Part shown: positions 42,952 through 51,516 of the stretch, in pieces
How the letters are laid out: every line of letters begins with the position of its first letter
How positions within the stretch are numbered: the stretch's first letter is position 1
Source: Collinsella aerofaciens
Lineage (GTDB): Bacteria > Actinomycetota > Coriobacteriia > Coriobacteriales > Coriobacteriaceae
Assembly (NCBI RefSeq): GCF_015555045.1
Contig: NZ_JADNJQ010000017.1
Span: forward strand, 1-51,516
Direction of reading: 5' to 3'
DNA length: 51,516 nucleotides
Position numbers and translations under genes: made by a program
The notes under the pieces: generated by a model
Databases searched by the model: none
What the model was told of the DNA's origin: nothing
The model's input: only the letters and a program-made list of their open reading frames with translations

Positions 42952-43776
42952 ATGACCGCGCCGTCTGATTTCAATTCGATTCCAGAGCTCGATGCCACGC
43001 TCGTTTTCCGCGTGGCATACGATGGCTCGTTCTATAGCGGCTTTGCCGAGCAGCCGGGACAGACGACGGTTGCGGGTGAGCTGCGTCGAGCCATCGAGAC
43101 GCTGCTTCGCCGTCCGATCGATCTGACGTGCGCGGGTCGCACCGATGCCGGCGTGCATGCCGTGGCTCAGTACATCAGCGTGCCCGTAACGGACGCTGAG
43201 CTCGCCCTAACGCGCCGTAGGTGGCTGCGGGCTATGGATGCCCTGCTGCCCAAAGATATCGCCATCAACGAGGTCTACAAGGCCCGTAAAGGCTTTTCTG
43301 CACGTTTTGACGCGCGTTCCCGTACGTATACGTACCGTATTGCCGATCGAGATGCGCGCCCCGTGCTGTCCCGCGGTGCGGTGTGGTGGCATCGCTATCC
43401 CTTGGATGTTGAGGCTATGTCTGCTGCCTGCCCCGCGCTGCTGGGCGAGCAGGACTTTAAAAGCTTTTGCAAGGTTGCTTCTGCCGTGGGCAAACCTACG
43501 CACCGCTGCGTAATGCGCGCCGAGTTTGGCCATGAGGTGGCCTTTGGCGAGGATATCCTGACGTTTACCATTGAGGGCAACGCATTTTTGCATTCGATGG
43601 TCCGAACGATCGTGGGCACGCTTGTCGAGATTGGCATGCATCGCCGCGAACCCGAGTGGATGCGCGAGGTCATCGACGCTTGCGACCGTTCCGCTGCGGG
43701 CCCCACGGCTCCTGCCTGCGGCCTTACGTTTATGGGCGTGGATTACGATCCCGCCGAGCTTGTCGTGCTCGACTAG
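42952..43776 (+). CDS. truA: tRNA pseudouridine synthase A
   Basis: A 274-residue pseudouridine synthase that modifies positions 38-40 of tRNA anticodon arms. The catalytic Asp is D65 in CAGRTDAGVHA. Other family sequences are FRVAYDGSFYSGFAEQPGQTT and FTIEGNAFLHSMVRTIVGTL. I chose ATG 42952, with GGGAG 5 bases upstream; the in-frame TTG at 42937 lies before it. The gene sits in its common place after rplQ. Confidence 0.95.
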   Translation: MTAPSDFNSIPELDATLVFRVAYDGSFYSGFAEQPGQTTVAGELRRAIETLLRRPIDLTCAGRTDAGVHAVAQYISVPVTDAELALTRRRWLRAMDALLPKDIAINEVYKARKGFSARFDARSRTYTYRIADRDARPVLSRGAVWWHRYPLDVEAMSAACPALLGEQDFKSFCKVASAVGKPTHRCVMRAEFGHEVAFGEDILTFTIEGNAFLHSMVRTIVGTLVEIGMHRREPEWMREVIDACDRSAAGPTAPACGLTFMGVDYDPAELVVLD

Positions 43777-43784
43777 GGGAGGGC

Positions 43785-43803
43785 TCGACGCGTCGTGCGT
43801 CGA
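43785..43803 (+). terminator. small hairpin after truA
   Basis: TCGACGC (43785-43791) and GCGTCGA (43797-43803) form a perfect 7-bp stem. There is no T-run, so termination is uncertain. Confidence 0.35.
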
Positions 43804-43937
43804 CGCCTGTCATCTGTGGGCTGCACGTGTGCAACATCTGTTCTTGGCGTGCAATACAACCGGTGTCTCATTGCTTTTATTGCCGGGGTGTACCATGAAC
43901 CACGATTTGATTCATTGCTGTCGAGAGGACGGATAAC

Positions 43938-44978
43938 TTGGTTCGACGTGGCTCGCATCCGCGACTTTCGGTGATCCTTGTGGTAGAAGGTTCGCCCAGC
44001 TATGCGATGCGTGCGCTCGAGAGTATCCAGAACCAAGACCTCTACGATTTGCAGATTGTCGTTGTCTGCCGCGATGCTGCGCCCGGTGTGCGCCATTCGC
44101 TTCAAGTTGCTGCCGACAGGGACATCCATATTGATTTGATTGACGTCGAGGACGCGAAGCGCGGTGCTTGTCTTCGTGCCGGTTTTGCTGCCTCGCGCGG
44201 CTCTCAAATCATCGCTATGAACGCCGATGAGTGGCTTGCTCCGCAGTCCCTTTCCAAGATGGTCGATATCGCGTGCGATACAGCGGCAGACATGGTGTTC
44301 CCCACGGTGTCGCTCGACCGCTATGATGCACATCGAGAGCGCCATTCGCGCGTCTTGGATGCTACTCATATTTCCATTGATAGCAAATCTTCGATGGTGG
44401 CTGGGCTGCCTCAGTTGATTTTAGGCGGCCTAGTCGCTCAGACCTCTGGCGTGATGTACAGCCGCTCGCTGTTTGAGGCATGCCTGTCGCGCGGCAAGGC
44501 GTACCGTACGGTTGAGTTTATGGCTTATGCGCTCTCGCAGGCACGATTCGTGTCCGGCTGCGGCGACGCTTGTTTCCACGCGGTGGCACCTAAGCTTACA
44601 GATGCCTTTGATCCCACCATGTATGCCAGGATATCCGATGACACTCGAGCGCTCGACGAGCTTGCGGACTCACTCTCGGAAGCAGATAGCGGTGGTCGGC
44701 TCAAGCTGGCAAGCCAAAAGTTCTACTTTGCCGGACTGGTCGCCTGCATCGAGAATTTGTGTCTGAGCCCGCATGGGGTGTCGTCAATTGAGCGTTCCGC
44801 CCGCATGCGTGATATGCTCGAGGCGCCTCGAACCCGTCAGATGGTCGCCGCGCTCAAGGACAACCATCGGGGACTCGGTCTGTTGTTTGGGCCGATCGCC
44901 AGCGCCAAGCCCACGCGCTGCGTGATGTGTACGCATCTGGCAGCTTTTCTTAACCGGACGGGTGCAAAAACCGCCTAA
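43938..44978 (+). CDS. glycosyltransferase family 2-like protein
   Basis: A 346-residue protein with the GT-A nucleotide-sugar fold at the N-terminus: SVILVVEGSPSYAMRALESI, then DLQIVVVCRDA, and NADEWLAP (~95-102) at the position of the DxD metal motif. No membrane helix is visible. The C-terminal half is helical and not recognisable. The TTG start at 43938 follows GAGAGGA with 9-base spacing. Sugar donor and acceptor are unknown; a cell-envelope polysaccharide role is likely. Confidence 0.7.
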   Translation: MVRRGSHPRLSVILVVEGSPSYAMRALESIQNQDLYDLQIVVVCRDAAPGVRHSLQVAADRDIHIDLIDVEDAKRGACLRAGFAASRGSQIIAMNADEWLAPQSLSKMVDIACDTAADMVFPTVSLDRYDAHRERHSRVLDATHISIDSKSSMVAGLPQLILGGLVAQTSGVMYSRSLFEACLSRGKAYRTVEFMAYALSQARFVSGCGDACFHAVAPKLTDAFDPTMYARISDDTRALDELADSLSEADSGGRLKLASQKFYFAGLVACIENLCLSPHGVSSIERSARMRDMLEAPRTRQMVAALKDNHRGLGLLFGPIASAKPTRCVMCTHLAAFLNRTGAKTA

Positions 44979-44984
44979 ACGGCT

Positions 44985-45022
44985 CATTTCGAAACAAATT
45001 TGCATAGAATTGTTTCGAAATG
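44985..45022. promoter_or_regulatory. inverted repeat between the glycosyltransferase and argR
   Basis: CATTTCGAAACAA (44985-44997) and TTGTTTCGAAATG (45010-45022) are perfect 13-bp arms with a 12-base spacer. No T-run follows. It lies about 90 bp upstream of argR and could be an operator or a transcript-end hairpin. It does not match the ARG-box consensus well. Confidence 0.5.
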
Positions 45023-45110
45023 CGTTCTTATACACAAAAGCCTTCAAATAGCGTTAAACTATTCAATCACTGATTGATTGTCTCCGCCATCTTTTGGAGA
45101 GAGGGTTTGT

Positions 45111-45548
45111 ATGGCTAAAAAACGCAATGGGCGCCAGGATGCCATTAGAGATATTGTGCGCAATAAGGACGTCCGTACGCAGCGCGTGCTGGTCGATGAG
45201 CTCCGTGCTATGGGCTTTGATTGCACGCAGGCGACTGTCTCTCGCGATATTGCCGATATGGGGCTGCGTAAGCTCCCCGAGGGTATCTATGTTCTGGCAG
45301 AGGACCTGCACCTGCAGCGTATGGTTTCCGAGCTCGTAACGGGCGTTTTGCGTACCGATAATCTGGTTATGATCAAGGCTCAGCCTGGCACGGCTTCCGG
45401 CATCGCCGCCGCCGTTGATGCGGCAGAGTTGCCCGATGTGCTTGGCTCGCTTGCCGGCAACGATACGATTTTGGTTATTGCCCAGACGGCCGAGGACGGC
45501 GAGCGTCTCGAGGCGCTGATCAATAAGCTGGGCAATTCTCGCAAGTAG
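45111..45548 (+). CDS. argR: arginine repressor ArgR
   Basis: A 145-residue repressor. The N-terminal winged helix shows LVDELRAMGFDCTQATVSRD with the SR recognition pair. The C-terminal hexamerisation/arginine domain has LAGNDTILVIAQ. I chose ATG 45111 behind GGAGAGAGGG; the frame opens at 45078 without a site. It is not next to arginine biosynthesis genes here. Confidence 0.93.
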   Translation: MAKKRNGRQDAIRDIVRNKDVRTQRVLVDELRAMGFDCTQATVSRDIADMGLRKLPEGIYVLAEDLHLQRMVSELVTGVLRTDNLVMIKAQPGTASGIAAAVDAAELPDVLGSLAGNDTILVIAQTAEDGERLEALINKLGNSRK

Positions 45549-45599
45549 GCGTGCGGGTCGTGCGCTCGGCCCTGCGCGCGCTGACATAGTTGCCTGTAA

Positions 45600-45632
45600 G
45601 GGGGTATCGACGAGGGTCGGTACCCCCTTTTT
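45600..45632 (+). terminator. rho-independent terminator after argR
   Basis: GGGGGTA and TACCCCC pair across a 14-base loop, followed by TTTTTG. It closes argR transcription. Confidence 0.85.
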
Positions 45633-45677
45633 GTTTGCCGGTATAAAGACCGCCTGCCAGGTCGCTTTAAACTAAAA

Positions 45678-45712
45678 GGCCCCCGAGCAGTTGAATAAGC
45701 TGTTCGGGGGCC
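45678..45712 (-). terminator. terminator of the penicillin-binding protein gene
   Basis: GGCCCCCGAGCAG (45678-45690) pairs with CTGTTCGGGGGCC (45700-45712) with one wobble pair. Read on the reverse strand it is followed by TTTTAGTTT. It sits 24 bp past the reverse-strand stop codon. Confidence 0.9.
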
Positions 45713-45736
45713 TTGTTGCTTATGGCCGGATGATTT

Positions 45737-47938
45737 CTAGCCGACCGTATCGTCAGGCGTGGGCGAGGGGTCGGGAGTGGGCGTGGGCGTAGGCGTGCCG
45801 CCATCGCCGCCGGTCGAACCACCGGTGGAGCCGCCCGTCGAGCCACCGGTCGTACCGGTGCCGCCGGTGGTGTCGCCGCCCGTGGTCTCGGTGGTCGTGG
45901 TCGTCGTGGTAGTCGTTGTAGTGGTGGTTTCCTCTTCGTCCTCGTTCTCGTCCTTGTCCTTGTCGTCGTTCTCCGTCTTCTTGGTGTTGTTGGTGCCGTA
46001 GAACTTCCAGACGCTGTTGTTCTTATAGGTGGGCGCCGTTCCGGTCGCAAACTCCTCGCGCTCGGTACCGGTCAGAACGGTGTTCATAAACCGCTTGAAG
46101 ACAGGCAGGTTGGTGCTGTCGCCCAGCAGGTCCGTGCCGTATTTTTGGATGGGGATCTCGCCCGCGGAATAGCCGGTCCACAGGGCGCACGCCAGCTGCG
46201 GGGTATAGCCGCAGAACCACAGGTTGGTGGTGTTGTCGGTGGTGCCCGTTTTGCCGGCATAGGGCTGGTTGACGCTCAGAGCGCCAGCAGCACCCGTACC
46301 GCCGCCCTGCATGACGCCGGTCAGAACATCGGTGACCGCGGCGGCCTCGCCCTCGGTAAGCACCTGTGAGGGATTGTCGGTGTGCTGGTACAGCACCGAA
46401 CCGGTACGAGAGTCAATCTCGGTGATGGCGATCGGCTGGCGATAGTAGCCGCCGTTGGCAAACGTCGCGTAGGCAGCGGCCATCTCGAGCGGCGAAATCG
46501 AGCCGGTGCCGAGCGTCATGACGGGAACGTCCTCGATGTTGTCCTTGGCGGGATCGATGCCGAGCTTTTTGACGAGCGAGATGATCTTGCTGTTGCCGAC
46601 GGCTTCCGCCACCTGGATGTAGCCGGTGTTGGAGGAGTATGCCGTCGCCTGCTTAAGCGTGATGTTGCCATAGCTATGGTTGGCGTAGTTTTGGACCTCG
46701 GTCGTGGTGCCCTTGGCCTTGAGCGGCGAGTTGCAGTTGAGGGTGACGTTGGGGTTCATGCCGTTTTGGATGGCAGTTGCCAGCGTAAAGGCCTTAAAGG
46801 TGGAGCCGACGGGACGCTTGGCCGTGGCATGGTTTACGTGGTTCTCGTCGGCGTTGTAGTCATAGCCGCCCACCATGCACTTGATGTAGCCGGTCTTGGG
46901 GTCGACGACGACCATGCCCATGTCCAGGCCGTCGAGTGAGAGCGTGTCGAGCTGCTCGCGGACGGCATTCTCTGCCACCTGCTGCATCGTGGGGTCGATG
47001 GTGGTCTTGACGGTCAGGCCGCCCTTAAAGAGCACGTCGGTCGAGAACTCCTGCTCCAGCAGCTGCTTAACATAGGCGACAAAGTAGGGCTGCGAGTATA
47101 CGTCGACGCCGCTGCCCGAAATCTCGGTCACGTTGAGGGTGATGGGCTCGGCCTGTGCGGCATCGTGCTCCTCCTGGGTGATGTGGCCCAGGCGCAGCAT
47201 GTTGTCGAGGACCTTGTTGCGGCGAGACAGTGCCAGGTCGGGATTGACCGTGGGGTCGTACTGCGAAGGCGAGTTGGGAAGGCCGATGAGCAGCGCGGCT
47301 TCGCTCAGGGTGAGGTCGGCGGCGCTCTTGGACAGGTAGGTCTCGGCTGCGGCCTCGATGCCGTAGGCGCCGTGGCCGTAATAGATGGTGTTGAGGTACA
47401 TCATGAGGATCTCGTCTTTGGAGTACATGTCCTCCATCTTGATGGCGATGTAGGCCTCGCGCACCTTACGCTCGATGGTCGAGTCGAACTGCTCCTCCTG
47501 CAGGATGGTGTTGCGCACCAGCTGCTGGGTGATAGTCGAGGCGCCTTCGTGCCCGCCGCCGAGGGTTGCCACCGCAGCACGCGCGATACCCCACAGGTCG
47601 ATACCGCCGTGCTCGTAGAAGCGCTCGTCCTCGACGTCAACGGTGCCCTGCAGCACGTAGGGGGAGACCTCGTCCTTGGTGATGGACTTGCGGTTTTGCG
47701 TGTAGAAGCTCGCGATCTTGTTGCCGTTGCAGTCGACGATCTCGGTGGGCTCGCTCACCAGATACGCGTTGGCGTCGGTGTAGTCGGGCAGATCGGACAG
47801 CCAGCGGTTGACGTTGCCGACCATGCCGATGCCAAACGCCACGCCCGCAATCAGCAGAAAGCCCAAAAACGAGAGCAGGATTATGGGCAGGGCATGCGTC
47901 TTTGAACGGCTGCGTCCCTGTCGTTGGCGAGGACCCAT
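45737..47938 (-). CDS. class A penicillin-binding protein (transglycosylase/transpeptidase)
   Basis: A 733-residue bifunctional peptidoglycan synthase. A basic N-terminus leads into one membrane anchor (about 18-42). The GT51 glycosyltransferase domain contains EDERFYEHGG with E103, and EGASTITQQLVRN. The transpeptidase domain has STFK (S379-K382), SSN (435-437) and KTG (563-565). After ~640 the protein becomes low complexity: acidic Lys/Asp/Glu, a run of 13 Thr, Gly/Ser/Thr repeats and a Pro/Thr tail. I chose ATG 47938, with GGAGG 7 bases upstream; the upstream open frame has no site. Confidence 0.93.
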   Translation of the reverse strand: MGPRQRQGRSRSKTHALPIILLSFLGFLLIAGVAFGIGMVGNVNRWLSDLPDYTDANAYLVSEPTEIVDCNGNKIASFYTQNRKSITKDEVSPYVLQGTVDVEDERFYEHGGIDLWGIARAAVATLGGGHEGASTITQQLVRNTILQEEQFDSTIERKVREAYIAIKMEDMYSKDEILMMYLNTIYYGHGAYGIEAAAETYLSKSAADLTLSEAALLIGLPNSPSQYDPTVNPDLALSRRNKVLDNMLRLGHITQEEHDAAQAEPITLNVTEISGSGVDVYSQPYFVAYVKQLLEQEFSTDVLFKGGLTVKTTIDPTMQQVAENAVREQLDTLSLDGLDMGMVVVDPKTGYIKCMVGGYDYNADENHVNHATAKRPVGSTFKAFTLATAIQNGMNPNVTLNCNSPLKAKGTTTEVQNYANHSYGNITLKQATAYSSNTGYIQVAEAVGNSKIISLVKKLGIDPAKDNIEDVPVMTLGTGSISPLEMAAAYATFANGGYYRQPIAITEIDSRTGSVLYQHTDNPSQVLTEGEAAAVTDVLTGVMQGGGTGAAGALSVNQPYAGKTGTTDNTTNLWFCGYTPQLACALWTGYSAGEIPIQKYGTDLLGDSTNLPVFKRFMNTVLTGTEREEFATGTAPTYKNNSVWKFYGTNNTKKTENDDKDKDENEDEEETTTTTTTTTTTTTETTGGDTTGGTGTTGGSTGGSTGGSTGGDGGTPTPTPTPDPSPTPDDTVG

Positions 47939-48100
47939 ATATTGACCTCCAGGTATGTCGTGCCGGACGGTGGATGTGCCGTCGAGGCAGGATGGACATA
48001 AGTTATTACACGATAAACCAAACGGGGCGCGCGAGGCCTCGTGTATGCTGGAAGACGGCATTTTTCAGAGTGAATGCATACCTTGGTAAGGAGTTTGCCG

Positions 48101-50059
48101 ATGGCGATTCGGGCGATGGGGCCGAGCGGACAATACGAGACTGGATTGGATGCTGCCGGTGCGGCGCTGCCCGAGCTGCTGGCGCCGGCGGGCGGGCTCG
48201 ACCAGATGCTTGCGGCCATCGCCGCGGGTGCCGATGCCATCTATGCGGGGTTGGGCGGCTTTAACGCCCGCGTGAGCGCGCATGGTTTTACGGATGACGA
48301 GTTTGCGCGCGGTTGTGCCGTGGCGCATACTCATGGCGTGCGTGTGTACGTAACGCTCAACGTGTTCGTGTTTGACGATGAGCTGTCCGACGCGGTGGCG
48401 CTGGGAGCTCATGCACTGGAGCTGGGCGCCGATGCTCTGATTGTGGCCGATGCCGGGTTGGCCTGCGCGCTGCGCGCGGCGATTCCCGGGGTCGAGATTC
48501 ACCTGTCCACGCAGGCGGGCGCTCATAGCGAGGGTGCCGTGCGGCTTGCCGCCGACGAGCTGGGGGTCGAGCGCGTGACGACGGCACGCGAGCTGACGGT
48601 CGACGAGATTGCGGCGCTATGTGCCACGGGCGTGCCCATCGAGGTATTCTGCCACGGTGCGATTTGCATCGGCTATTCGGGGGCGTGCGAGTTCTCGGCC
48701 CTGCGGCGTGGGCGCTCGGCGATGCGCGGCGACTGCACACAGCCGTGCCGTCTGGCGTACGACCTAGTGGACGAGGCGGGGCAGAGTGTTGCCGCCGTCG
48801 AGGGAGATCGCCTGCTGTGTCCGCGCGACTATCTGGGTATTGCGCATCTGCCCGAGCTTGTAGATGCCGGCGTGGCGTCGCTCAAGATCGAGGGGCGCAT
48901 GAAGAACCCCGATTACGTATTCAACGTGGTGCGGGTGTGGCGCCGGGCACTCGATATGCTGTGCGACGGCGCGTGGGACCCCGATGCCGTGGAAGAGCTT
49001 GAGCGCGAGCTGGGAAGGTCGTTTAACCGCGGGTTTACCGACGCGTATTTGCGAGGCCGCTCGGGTGCGGAGCTTATGAGTTTTGAACGCGCAATTAACC
49101 AGGGCGTGCGCGTGGGGCGTTTGGTCGCTGTGGGCCACGAAGAGGTGACCGTTGAGCTCGACGCCGCCGTGGCGGCGGGTGACACGCTCGAGATTCGGTT
49201 CTATCCGGGTGTCGACGCGCGTCCCGATGCGCCCAAGCGCTGGCCGCAGGTGCCCTGCCCGGTGGATGCAGCAGCGGGGAAGCGCATCGTCGTGCATTGC
49301 AAGCGTAAGGTGGACGCGGGCTGCGAGGTGTACCTGATTCGCAGCGCCGGCGTGTTGGATCAGACGGCGGCGGTGTTGGAGCGCATGCGGGCCGAGGCGG
49401 ATGCGATTGCGCCCGTTGAGCGTGCCGTTGAAGTGCTGCCCTTTGAGGGCGTTGCGGTGGATGGCGGTGCATCGACGGAGTTGGTGGAGTGCGCGGTTCC
49501 CACTCGCATGGTTTTTGCTTGGCAGCTGATGGATGCCGACCCGCGCGGAGAACTCGATTTGTCCGACGCCGTTGTGGTGCTTGACGAGGTGTGCCGCGCG
49601 AGTGACGCTGACCGGACCCGCTCACTGATGCAGCGTGCCGGGCGCATCGTCTGCCGCAACCTGGGGCAGGTGGCGATCGCTCGCGAGCTGGGCGTGACGT
49701 TTGACGTGGCGGCGCCGGTGTTCTGCGCGAATCGGGCCACGCTTACCTGGCTGCGCGGATTCGGTGCGGGGCGGGTGTACTTGCCGGCCGAGTTGCTCGG
49801 CAATGATGCGGAGCGTATTGCCGAACTGGCTGCTGAACCCGGCGTCTTGGGTCCGGTCGACGCCGACCGTCCCGAGCTTATGGTGTGCGAGCACTGCCTG
49901 CTGACCGCCGAGGGCGTCTGCGCCACCGATGCGACGGGACAGGTCCGTTGCCGCGACTGCTTGCGTCGTCGGCAGGTACGCTATCTGGTCGAGCGTGACG
50001 GTACGCGTCTGCCAGTTGCCATTGACGCATGCGGCAGGACGAGGATTTTCCTGTCGTAG
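48101..50059 (+). CDS. U32-family peptidase-like protein (RlhA/TrhP type)
   Basis: A 652-residue protein with the U32 signature E-x-F-x2-G-A-x-C-x4-G-x-C (VFCHGAICIGYSGACEFS), followed by further Cys in RGDCTQPCR. N-terminal ELLAPAGGLDQMLAAIAAGA is the usual start of the family. A second four-cysteine cluster (CEHC ... CRDC, ~595-625) near the C-terminus could bind Fe-S or Zn. Family members are now tied to RNA hydroxylation as much as to proteolysis. I chose ATG 48101 after TAAGGAG. It is divergent from the penicillin-binding protein. Confidence 0.85.
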   Translation: MAIRAMGPSGQYETGLDAAGAALPELLAPAGGLDQMLAAIAAGADAIYAGLGGFNARVSAHGFTDDEFARGCAVAHTHGVRVYVTLNVFVFDDELSDAVALGAHALELGADALIVADAGLACALRAAIPGVEIHLSTQAGAHSEGAVRLAADELGVERVTTARELTVDEIAALCATGVPIEVFCHGAICIGYSGACEFSALRRGRSAMRGDCTQPCRLAYDLVDEAGQSVAAVEGDRLLCPRDYLGIAHLPELVDAGVASLKIEGRMKNPDYVFNVVRVWRRALDMLCDGAWDPDAVEELERELGRSFNRGFTDAYLRGRSGAELMSFERAINQGVRVGRLVAVGHEEVTVELDAAVAAGDTLEIRFYPGVDARPDAPKRWPQVPCPVDAAAGKRIVVHCKRKVDAGCEVYLIRSAGVLDQTAAVLERMRAEADAIAPVERAVEVLPFEGVAVDGGASTELVECAVPTRMVFAWQLMDADPRGELDLSDAVVVLDEVCRASDADRTRSLMQRAGRIVCRNLGQVAIARELGVTFDVAAPVFCANRATLTWLRGFGAGRVYLPAELLGNDAERIAELAAEPGVLGPVDADRPELMVCEHCLLTAEGVCATDATGQVRCRDCLRRRQVRYLVERDGTRLPVAIDACGRTRIFLS

Positions 50060-50107
50060 GTGCCGCGTCGCGTCAGTTTGTTATCATAAGAGAGTTTATG
50101 GACTTCC

Positions 50108-50134
50108 AGCACCGCCGTTTTCGGCGAGGGTGCT
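50108..50134 (+). promoter_or_regulatory. leader hairpin upstream of tyrS
   Basis: AGCACC-g-CCG and CGG-cga-GGGTGCT pair with a TTTT loop, ending about 20 bases before the tyrS start and just before AAAAGGAGG. No T-box consensus is present in this short leader. Confidence 0.4.
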
Positions 50135-50155
50135 ATAGCAAAAGGAGGATACCCA

Positions 50156-51367
50156 ATGCTGTCTGTTGACGAGCAAATGCGTATCATCACCTCGGGCGCC
50201 GCGCAGATCGTTCCCGAGGCCGACCTTCGCAAGAAGCTTGAGAAGGGCGAGCCCCTCAACATCAAGCTCGGCGTCGACCCCACCAGTCCCGACCTGCACC
50301 TGGGCCACGCCGTGCCGCTGCGCAAGATGCGTCAGTTCCAGGACCTGGGCCACAACGTTACCCTCATCATCGGTAACGGCACCGCGCTGATCGGCGATCC
50401 CTCGGGCAAGAACTCCACGCGTCCGCAGCTTTCGCAGGAGCAGATCGAGGCCAACGCCGAGACCTACGTGAGCCAGGCCATGAAGATCCTGGACCCCGAG
50501 AAGACCACCATCGTGCACAACGGCGATTGGATCCTTTCGATGGATCTGGCCGGCCTGCTGCAGGTGTGCTCCAAGTTCACCGTCGCCCGCATCCTCGAGC
50601 GCGACGACTTTACCAAGCGCTACCAGTCTCAGACGCCGATCGCCCTGCACGAGTTCCTGTACCCCGTGATGCAGGCCTTCGACTCCGTTCAGATCAAGGC
50701 CGACGTGGAGATGGGCGGCACCGACCAGCTCTTCAACCTGCTCGCTGGTCGCGAGCTCATGGAGAAGATGGGCATGGAGCCGCAGATCGCGCTCACCATG
50801 CCGCTGCTCGAGGGCACCGACGGCGTGCGCAAGATGTCTAAGTCCTATGGCAACTACATCGGCCTGACCGATGCTCCCAAGGATATGTTTGGCAAGACCA
50901 TGTCCATCCCCGACGAGATGATCGGCAAGTACTACCGCCTGGCGAGCTCGCTCACCCCGGCCGAGGTCGACAAGATCGACGCCGCCCTGGCCGACGGCTC
51001 TGCCGATCCCTATGAGCTCAAGCGCGCTCTGGGTCGCGACCTGTGCGACACCTACCACGGCGCCGGCGCCGGCGACGAGGCTCAGGCCGAGTTCGACCGC
51101 GTATTCAAGGAGGGCCAGCTCGCCGACTTCCCCGAGAAGCACGTTGAGCTGACTGTTAACGACGAGGGCCAGATCTACCTCGCCGGCCTGCTCAAGGACC
51201 TGGGTCTTTCGGCCAGCGCCGGCCAGGCCCGCCGCGATATCGACGGCGGCGGCGTCAAAATCAACGGCAAGGCCGTGGCTCCCAAGAGCTACAACATCGA
51301 TCCCAGCGCCCTCAAGCTGGGCAACACCCTTTCCGTAGGCAAGCGCAAGGGCTTCAAGTTGATTTAG
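50156..51367 (+). CDS. tyrS: tyrosyl-tRNA synthetase
   Basis: A 403-residue class I synthetase charging tRNA-Tyr. The HIGH-like motif is HLGHA (DPTSPDLHLGHAVPLRKM) and the KMSKS motif lies near 226-230. A C-terminal S4 RNA-binding domain (SASAGQARRDIDGGGVKING) is present. Motif spacing matches the TyrZ-like, shorter bacterial form. AAAAGGAGG precedes the ATG. Confidence 0.96.
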   Translation: MLSVDEQMRIITSGAAQIVPEADLRKKLEKGEPLNIKLGVDPTSPDLHLGHAVPLRKMRQFQDLGHNVTLIIGNGTALIGDPSGKNSTRPQLSQEQIEANAETYVSQAMKILDPEKTTIVHNGDWILSMDLAGLLQVCSKFTVARILERDDFTKRYQSQTPIALHEFLYPVMQAFDSVQIKADVEMGGTDQLFNLLAGRELMEKMGMEPQIALTMPLLEGTDGVRKMSKSYGNYIGLTDAPKDMFGKTMSIPDEMIGKYYRLASSLTPAEVDKIDAALADGSADPYELKRALGRDLCDTYHGAGAGDEAQAEFDRVFKEGQLADFPEKHVELTVNDEGQIYLAGLLKDLGLSASAGQARRDIDGGGVKINGKAVAPKSYNIDPSALKLGNTLSVGKRKGFKLI

Positions 51368-51369
51368 TT

Positions 51370-51391
51370 CCGCCGTTCTACCGAACGGCGG
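51370..51391 (+). terminator. hairpin directly after tyrS
   Basis: CCGCCGTTC (51370-51378) and GAACGGCGG (51383-51391), a perfect 9-bp stem with a 4-base loop. No T-run. Confidence 0.5.
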
Positions 51392-51441
51392 ACCGGCCGA
51401 CGCTGCGCGGGCCGCATTTGGACAATCTGACGTTCAACTTC

Positions 51442-51476
51442 AAGGGCGCGACCAGAAGGTCAGCGCCCTTTCGTTT
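51442..51476 (+). terminator. rho-independent terminator downstream of tyrS
   Basis: AAGGGCGC and GCGCCCTT pair, with an inner ACC/GGT stem around AGAA, followed by TCGTTT. This is the probable end of the tyrS transcript. Confidence 0.8.
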
Positions 51477-51516
51477 CACGTCACCTTGTCTCAAATGCGA
51501 CCCGCTCGCTGTCCGT

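Noticed and set aside
45759-46001. Val/Gly/Ser-rich 80-residue forward open frame
   Set aside because: It is the antisense image of the low-complexity tail of the penicillin-binding protein.
50060-50155. T-box riboswitch upstream of tyrS
   Set aside because: The leader is under 100 bases and lacks the T-box core and specifier stem; only a short hairpin is present.
1-51516. tRNA or rRNA genes
   Set aside because: I scanned intergenic regions for TTC-arm and anticodon-arm patterns and rRNA hallmarks by eye and saw none; a covariance-model tRNA search would be decisive.

Overview
The window looks like chromosome from a Collinsella-type member of the Coriobacteriia (Actinomycetota). It is GC-rich overall, with GC-biased third codon positions, strong purine-rich ribosome binding sites and frequent GTG/TTG starts. 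It also has a zinc-ribbon S14 protein, an actinobacterial LAxTG cell-wall anchor, and gene families typical of strictly anaerobic gut bacteria. The assignment is inferred from gene content, not from a search.

Layout. (1) 0.4-10.8 kb: a DauR/YheO-type regulator divergent from an NCS2 purine permease, then ssnA, ygfK, a four-cluster ferredoxin and an xdhD-type molybdenum hydroxylase. (2) 10.8-22.8 kb: an accessory stretch. It holds an AbiEi-like/DUF559-like protein flanked by two arrays of a 62-bp palindromic repeat, a DUF234 ATPase behind a perfect 25-bp inverted repeat, a relic DUF4143 ATPase behind 23-bp iterons, and a small hydrophobic-peptide/antisense-RNA module resembling a type I toxin-antitoxin locus (one intact copy and two relics). 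It also holds SIMPL-domain, DnaQ-like exonuclease, LAxTG surface and unknown proteins. (3) 22.9-32.8 kb: a second DauR-like regulator divergent from ygeX-ygeY-ygeW, then mocA-like, hydA, yqeC (reverse), yqeB and xdhC. (4) 33.1-43.8 kb: the distal spc operon and the alpha operon, from rplE through secY, adk, map, infA, rpmJ, rpsM, rpsK, rpsD, rpoA and rplQ to truA. (5) 43.9-51.5 kb: a family 2 glycosyltransferase, argR, a class A penicillin-binding protein (reverse), a U32 peptidase-family protein and tyrS.

How it works together. Blocks 1 and 3 appear to be one functional unit: purine uptake, a selenium-dependent-type molybdenum hydroxylase with its electron-transfer partners, ring-opening amidohydrolases (SsnA, HydA), and carbamoyl/diaminopropionate catabolism (YgeW, YgeX, YgeY). 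The maturation factors MocA, YqeB, YqeC and XdhC complete the set. This combination is associated with anaerobic purine and urate catabolism in gut bacteria. The two halves are separated by the 12-kb accessory stretch and each has its own DauR-like regulator.

The least ordinary sequences are non-coding: the candidate antisense-regulated toxin module, the two 62-bp palindrome arrays, and the various operator-like repeats next to ATPase genes or their relics. The ribosomal operon also starts abruptly at rplE behind xdhC, which points to a rearranged or split spc operon, or a join that should be checked.
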